From Sulfolobus sp. UBA167 (GTDB lineage: Archaea; Thermoproteota; Thermoprotei_A; Sulfolobales; Sulfolobaceae), in NCBI GenBank assembly GCA_002495845.1, contig DAHF01000055.1:1-7790 (forward strand): a stretch of 7,790 nucleotides of DNA, written 5' to 3'. Under the pieces are notes generated by a model. It did no database searches and was not told the origin of the DNA. It was given only the letters and a program-made list of their open reading frames with translations. Shown here in pieces: positions 5,632 through 7,790 of the stretch (positions within the stretch are counted from its first letter, which is position 1; each line of letters begins with the position of its first letter). Both the position numbers and the translations under genes were made by a program.

Positions 5632-6627
5632 GTGAGGCTCTCTTTAATTTACTTCTTGCTAATAACCTCATTGGTGTTGATGACAATGTCATTCATGAGC
5701 TTAGTTAATATGAACACATATTCTATAGTTGCAGTAAAGGACGGGGATCACGTTGTTGGTTTGGTATTGGATGGAGATAAGCCTGCGGGTGGGATTTCAG
5801 TCGTAGCAGGAAACAGCACAAACGTAACCCATGACGGCTTCTTTTCCCTTCCATATCACAGAAATTTCACCGTTAAGACACACACTTCCTCCATGACATT
5901 CTCGCTCTCTGGCGGAACGTTTTTTGAGGTCAGGAGAATTTACGCTGCATTTAACGAGTCTAGGGGAACTGCAATGCTCGTAACCGACGGAGATCCACCG
6001 ACCCTTTTTGTTGTAACAAATGAAAGCGGAGCATCAATAAATGTTTGTAACACAGAGTTACATTCATCTGGCGCTTTCTTTTCGGTTAACCTTTGTGATG
6101 CGGGAAAAGTAGAGGTAGATAACTTAACCCTCAATGTAGATTACTTTGACCTCGTCTCCTATCAAGGTGTAAGACTTTTAGGTCCTTTTCCTCTCTTAGT
6201 TCCGCTACTAGTTTTCATAGCCTCATGTACTACGGACTCCAAGCTCAAGATAATCTATACAATCATAGGCTCTGTAGCCCCGACGCTATCTGCAGCATTT
6301 CCCCTCATTCTTTTCAAGGTCAATTACGCTGAGGTCTTAACTATTGAGATGTTAGTATTTGAAGTACAGTTATCCTTCATTATGTCTCTGTTATCGCTAA
6401 GGCCGAGGCTAGTGTTTACGTTATTGTCTACGGGTTTGATTTTCCTCTTTGCCTTAAATCACACTTACGTCACTTCTCTCTACGTTAGCGATGCATATCT
6501 CCTTATACCGGGAATGACATACTTATTTCCTGTAAATGCCATAAACTTAGGGTACGCCGTCTTGTCAATTATCCCTTGGGTTTTACTCTACTTTACGTTA
6601 ACCATGTTTAAACGTATGCGAAAATGA
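5632..6627 (+). CDS. Membrane protein with N-glycosylation-rich outer domain, function unknown
   Basis: The 331-residue product is not one I recognise. An N-terminal hydrophobic helix (about 4-24) acts as a signal anchor. An outer domain follows (about 25-183), rich in beta-forming residues. Six N-x-S/T sequons (Asn61, 64, 78, 108, 130, 164) and two cysteines (139, 155) that could form a disulfide place it on the pseudoperiplasmic side. The C-terminal part has about five or six hydrophobic helices (about 184-199, 206-228, 236-255, 259-276, 303-325, possibly one at 284-299) and ends in a basic tail (FKRMRK). Residues 41-66 (VVGLVLDGDKPAGG then ISVVAGN) resemble a small Ig-like or carboxypeptidase-regulatory beta fold, but this is only an impression. 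The GTG start fits the TATA box. It is monocistronic and convergent with the regulator gene. A role in envelope function or as part of a surface complex is plausible but unproven. Confidence 0.8.
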   Translation: MRLSLIYFLLITSLVLMTMSFMSLVNMNTYSIVAVKDGDHVVGLVLDGDKPAGGISVVAGNSTNVTHDGFFSLPYHRNFTVKTHTSSMTFSLSGGTFFEVRRIYAAFNESRGTAMLVTDGDPPTLFVVTNESGASINVCNTELHSSGAFFSVNLCDAGKVEVDNLTLNVDYFDLVSYQGVRLLGPFPLLVPLLVFIASCTTDSKLKIIYTIIGSVAPTLSAAFPLILFKVNYAEVLTIEMLVFEVQLSFIMSLLSLRPRLVFTLLSTGLIFLFALNHTYVTSLYVSDAYLLIPGMTYLFPVNAINLGYAVLSIIPWVLLYFTLTMFKRMRK

Positions 6628-6672
6628 CATGGTTCTCCATCTTTTCACCAATATGCTCTCTTAATTTTCAAT

Positions 6673-6691
6673 CTTTGAGATAATATCAAAG
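6673..6691. terminator. Hairpin between convergent genes
   Basis: CTTTGA (6673-6678) pairs with TCAAAG (6686-6691) around a 7-nt loop. It lies in the 88-nt gap between two convergent stops (6627 and 6716), where a shared terminator would be expected. T tracts nearby are short, so the call is tentative. Confidence 0.3.
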
Positions 6692-6715
6692 CATGATTGT
6701 GATTCACCGAAGTTT

Positions 6716-7039
6716 TCAACCCTTCTCCTTTAGAAATTCTCTGTATTTCTCTAAGTACTCTAGATAAGTCATTATCAAATTGGATCCCTTCTCTGTTATC
6801 CTTATGTGTTTCTTCGGACGCCCCTCAAATATTGTGAAGCTCTTAATCAATCCATTCGCTTCTAGGCTATCTAGAGTAAGGGATAAGGTTGATTTGCTCA
6901 CTCCTAGAACCTTTTGAAGTTCCGAGAATGATGCTTCTTTCACTCCTACTAAGGCTAATAATATTCCGACCTTAGTTGTTGAGGCGAAGATCGGTCTCGA
7001 AAGGAAATCAATTATCTCCTTTATTCCTCCCTTTTCCAC
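6716..7039 (-). CDS. Winged-helix DNA-binding regulator (ArsR/MarR-like, HTH_34 type)
   Basis: This small cytoplasmic protein of 107 residues is a single winged-helix domain. The helix-turn-helix is FSELQKVLG (38-46) followed by the recognition helix SKSTLSLTLDSLEANGL (48-64). The wing carries EGRPKKHIRITEKG (72-85). A long C-terminal helix (about 86-106, YLEYLEKYREFLKEK) probably dimerises. The T-L-S-x-x-L-D-x-L-E-x-x-G-L and RPK...ITEKG pattern matches the winged-helix family that includes PF13601. No effector or metal-binding cysteines are present. The GTG start lies inside the 3' end of the membrane gene upstream (19-nt overlap), so the two are co-transcribed and likely translationally coupled. 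It probably represses its own operon, and may act with the membrane protein; both are inference. Confidence 0.88.
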   Translation of the reverse strand: MEKGGIKEIIDFLSRPIFASTTKVGILLALVGVKEASFSELQKVLGVSKSTLSLTLDSLEANGLIKSFTIFEGRPKKHIRITEKGSNLIMTYLEYLEKYREFLKEKG

Positions 7040-7590
7040 GACTCTATCACCATTTTAACTCCTATTAACGCCCACATGAGTGAAAATCCGATTAGAGACC
7101 AATGGCATATCAAAGAAAACGGTACGAATAAAGGAGATATGAGGACGGCATAGTCAGGCAAACCCGATCTGACCTTTAGTCCCACTATTGTGTATAGCGC
7201 CCAAGTCTCAGCGAGGGACATTATAAGAAAAGACCTTTCTATTGGGTTCATTACTATTAGGGGTGAGGCTACGTTAATAGCGGTCAAAAAGTACAAGGAT
7301 TTCCTCAGTCCTTCTTCTAATTCGTTTCCATCAATTTTCTCCAATTGTAGAATTAATTTATATGAACTTCTTACCTTAAAGAACGAGTATAAAGAAGTCG
7401 CAATTAATGATATGAAAACTAGTGACATAATTATCGAAAAAGCCTCATACTCAAATGACATTCCGAAATAGAGTAAGCCATAAAACGAAGTTAGAATGTA
7501 AACCGAGCCCAGGAAAAGCTTAGCCTTCTTTACTAATAATCTCCTCGCTATGTCTTTGCTCTCGGCAAACCGCATCAAATCTTCGATCAT
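7021..7590 (-). CDS. Polytopic membrane protein paired with a winged-helix regulator
   Basis: The 189-residue protein is not recognised. It starts with a charged amphipathic segment (1-24) and has about six hydrophobic stretches (about 25-43, 49-71, 98-115, 119-138, 146-162, 164-182). A charged cytoplasmic loop lies between the second and third (about 72-97, KVRSSYKLILQLEKIDGNEL). It has no signal peptidase site, enzymatic motif or cysteine cluster. It is the first gene of the operon, and its last codons overlap the start of the regulator gene. The gene pair, a small membrane protein plus a one-domain HTH protein, resembles known archaeal arrangements in which a membrane protein controls the regulator, or is its target. 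The ATG at 7590 is preferred because it lies about 34 nt from a TATA box. Confidence 0.82.
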   Translation of the reverse strand: MIEDLMRFAESKDIARRLLVKKAKLFLGSVYILTSFYGLLYFGMSFEYEAFSIIMSLVFISLIATSLYSFFKVRSSYKLILQLEKIDGNELEEGLRKSLYFLTAINVASPLIVMNPIERSFLIMSLAETWALYTIVGLKVRSGLPDYAVLISPLFVPFSLICHWSLIGFSLMWALIGVKMVIESWKREE

Positions 7591-7605
7591 ATCAATTTCA
7601 TGTTA

Positions 7606-7617
7606 ATTCACTTGAAT
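7606..7617. promoter_or_regulatory. Candidate operator of the membrane/regulator operon
   Basis: ATTCA-CT-TGAAT is a perfect dyad between the TATA box (7620-7629) and the start codon (7590). Protein bound there would block RNA polymerase recruitment or escape. Autoregulation by the winged-helix protein is the obvious guess. Confidence 0.45.
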
Positions 7618-7619
7618 GG

Positions 7620-7629
7620 AATATATACT
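7620..7629 (-). promoter_or_regulatory. TATA box of the membrane/regulator operon
   Basis: Read on the minus strand this is AGTATATATT, centred about 34 nt before the ATG at 7590. The usual spacing would leave a short 5' UTR of about 8 nt. Confidence 0.6.
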
Positions 7630-7661
7630 TTTCTAGCTAAGACTACCTATTTTAAATCTAC

Positions 7662-7724
7662 CATACATTCATCTTCCGTTGCCTGATCATGTTTATAAGG
7701 ATAGTAGATGGAGATTAATGTATG
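7662..7724. repeat. Imperfect inverted repeat beside the transposon end
   Basis: The left arm CATACATTCATCTTCC (7662-7677) and right arm GGAGATTAATGTATG (7710-7724) are inverted copies with one mismatch and one extra base, around a 32-nt spacer. The spacer holds a TATA-like TTTATAAGG (7692-7700) on the plus strand. The right arm ends 13 nt before the transposon end, so the repeat is in the flank or in the sequence used as guide. Confidence 0.5.
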
Positions 7725-7737
7725 CATCTAAGGATAA

Positions 7738-7790
7738 GCGAACTACCCGCCCTCGCGGGGCTTCCTGCTTCACGGCTCTGCCTTGCCAGT
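7738..7790 (-). mobile_element. Right end of an IS200/IS605-type (TnpB) element, partial
   Basis: Read on the minus strand the segment contains GTGAAGCAGGAAGCCCC, a stem GCGGG... with loop and partner, then GTAGTTCGC. This is the characteristic right end of IS605/IS1341-group elements (canonical GTAGTTCAC), which also forms the 3' part of the TnpB guide RNA (omegaRNA). The plus-strand stem is CCCGC (7746-7750) and GCGGG (7755-7759) with a 4-nt loop. The tnpB gene itself would lie to the right, outside the window. The A-to-G change in the terminal TTCAC may reflect divergence or decay. The exact boundary is uncertain by a few bases. Confidence 0.7.

Noticed and set aside
7190..7471. Plus-strand 93-residue frame antisense to the operon membrane protein
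   Set aside because: It is a shadow frame; the minus-strand reading has a promoter, gene overlap and plausible membrane helices.
1..7790. CRISPR arrays, rRNA, tRNA genes
   Set aside because: No regularly spaced repeats, rRNA cores or cloverleaf-compatible segments were seen; a tRNA-like word near 5580-5600 lacks the rest of the fold.

Overview
The window looks like chromosomal DNA from a thermoacidophilic archaeon, most likely a member of the Sulfolobales. The assignment rests on four things. AT-rich TATA-like boxes sit about 25-30 nt upstream of ATG/GTG starts, with no room for a 5' UTR (leaderless genes). There is a decayed gene of the coiled-coil plus PD-(D/E)XK nuclease type that is multiplied in Sulfolobales. 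A predicted surface protein is rich in N-glycosylation sequons. The right edge carries an IS200/IS605-type (TnpB) transposon end. The genus cannot be settled from the sequence alone.

Layout, left to right. Positions 1-429 hold no convincing gene, but contain hairpins at the left edge, one copy of a conserved non-coding element (113-175), a 12-bp perfect palindrome (246-257) and the promoter of the first gene. A 12-TM major facilitator (MFS) transporter follows at 430-1578 (+). A nuclease-like pseudogene lies convergent to it at 1629-2228 (-). A second, unrelated-looking MFS transporter is at 2543-3721 (+). The methionine-salvage enzyme MtnA (methylthioribose-1-phosphate isomerase) is at 4082-5161 (-), with both active-site residues present. 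A 470-nt gene-free stretch holds a second, diverged copy of the non-coding element (5497-5550). It is followed by a membrane-anchored glycoprotein-like gene (5632-6627, +). A two-gene operon on the minus strand encodes a polytopic membrane protein (7021-7590) and an overlapping winged-helix regulator (6716-7039). The window ends inside the right end of a TnpB-type element on the minus strand (about 7738-7790), preceded by a large imperfect inverted repeat (7662-7724).

The genes do not form one pathway. MtnA is housekeeping. The two MFS proteins have their own promoters and no linked enzyme that would reveal a substrate. The only clear functional unit is the membrane-protein/winged-helix operon, which resembles membrane-coupled or autoregulated switches; a palindrome between its TATA box and start codon is a plausible operator. 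The region shows signs of mobile-element traffic: the TnpB end, a possible second such end at the left edge, the repeated non-coding element and the pseudogene. I did not find clear evidence of a new defence or metabolic system.
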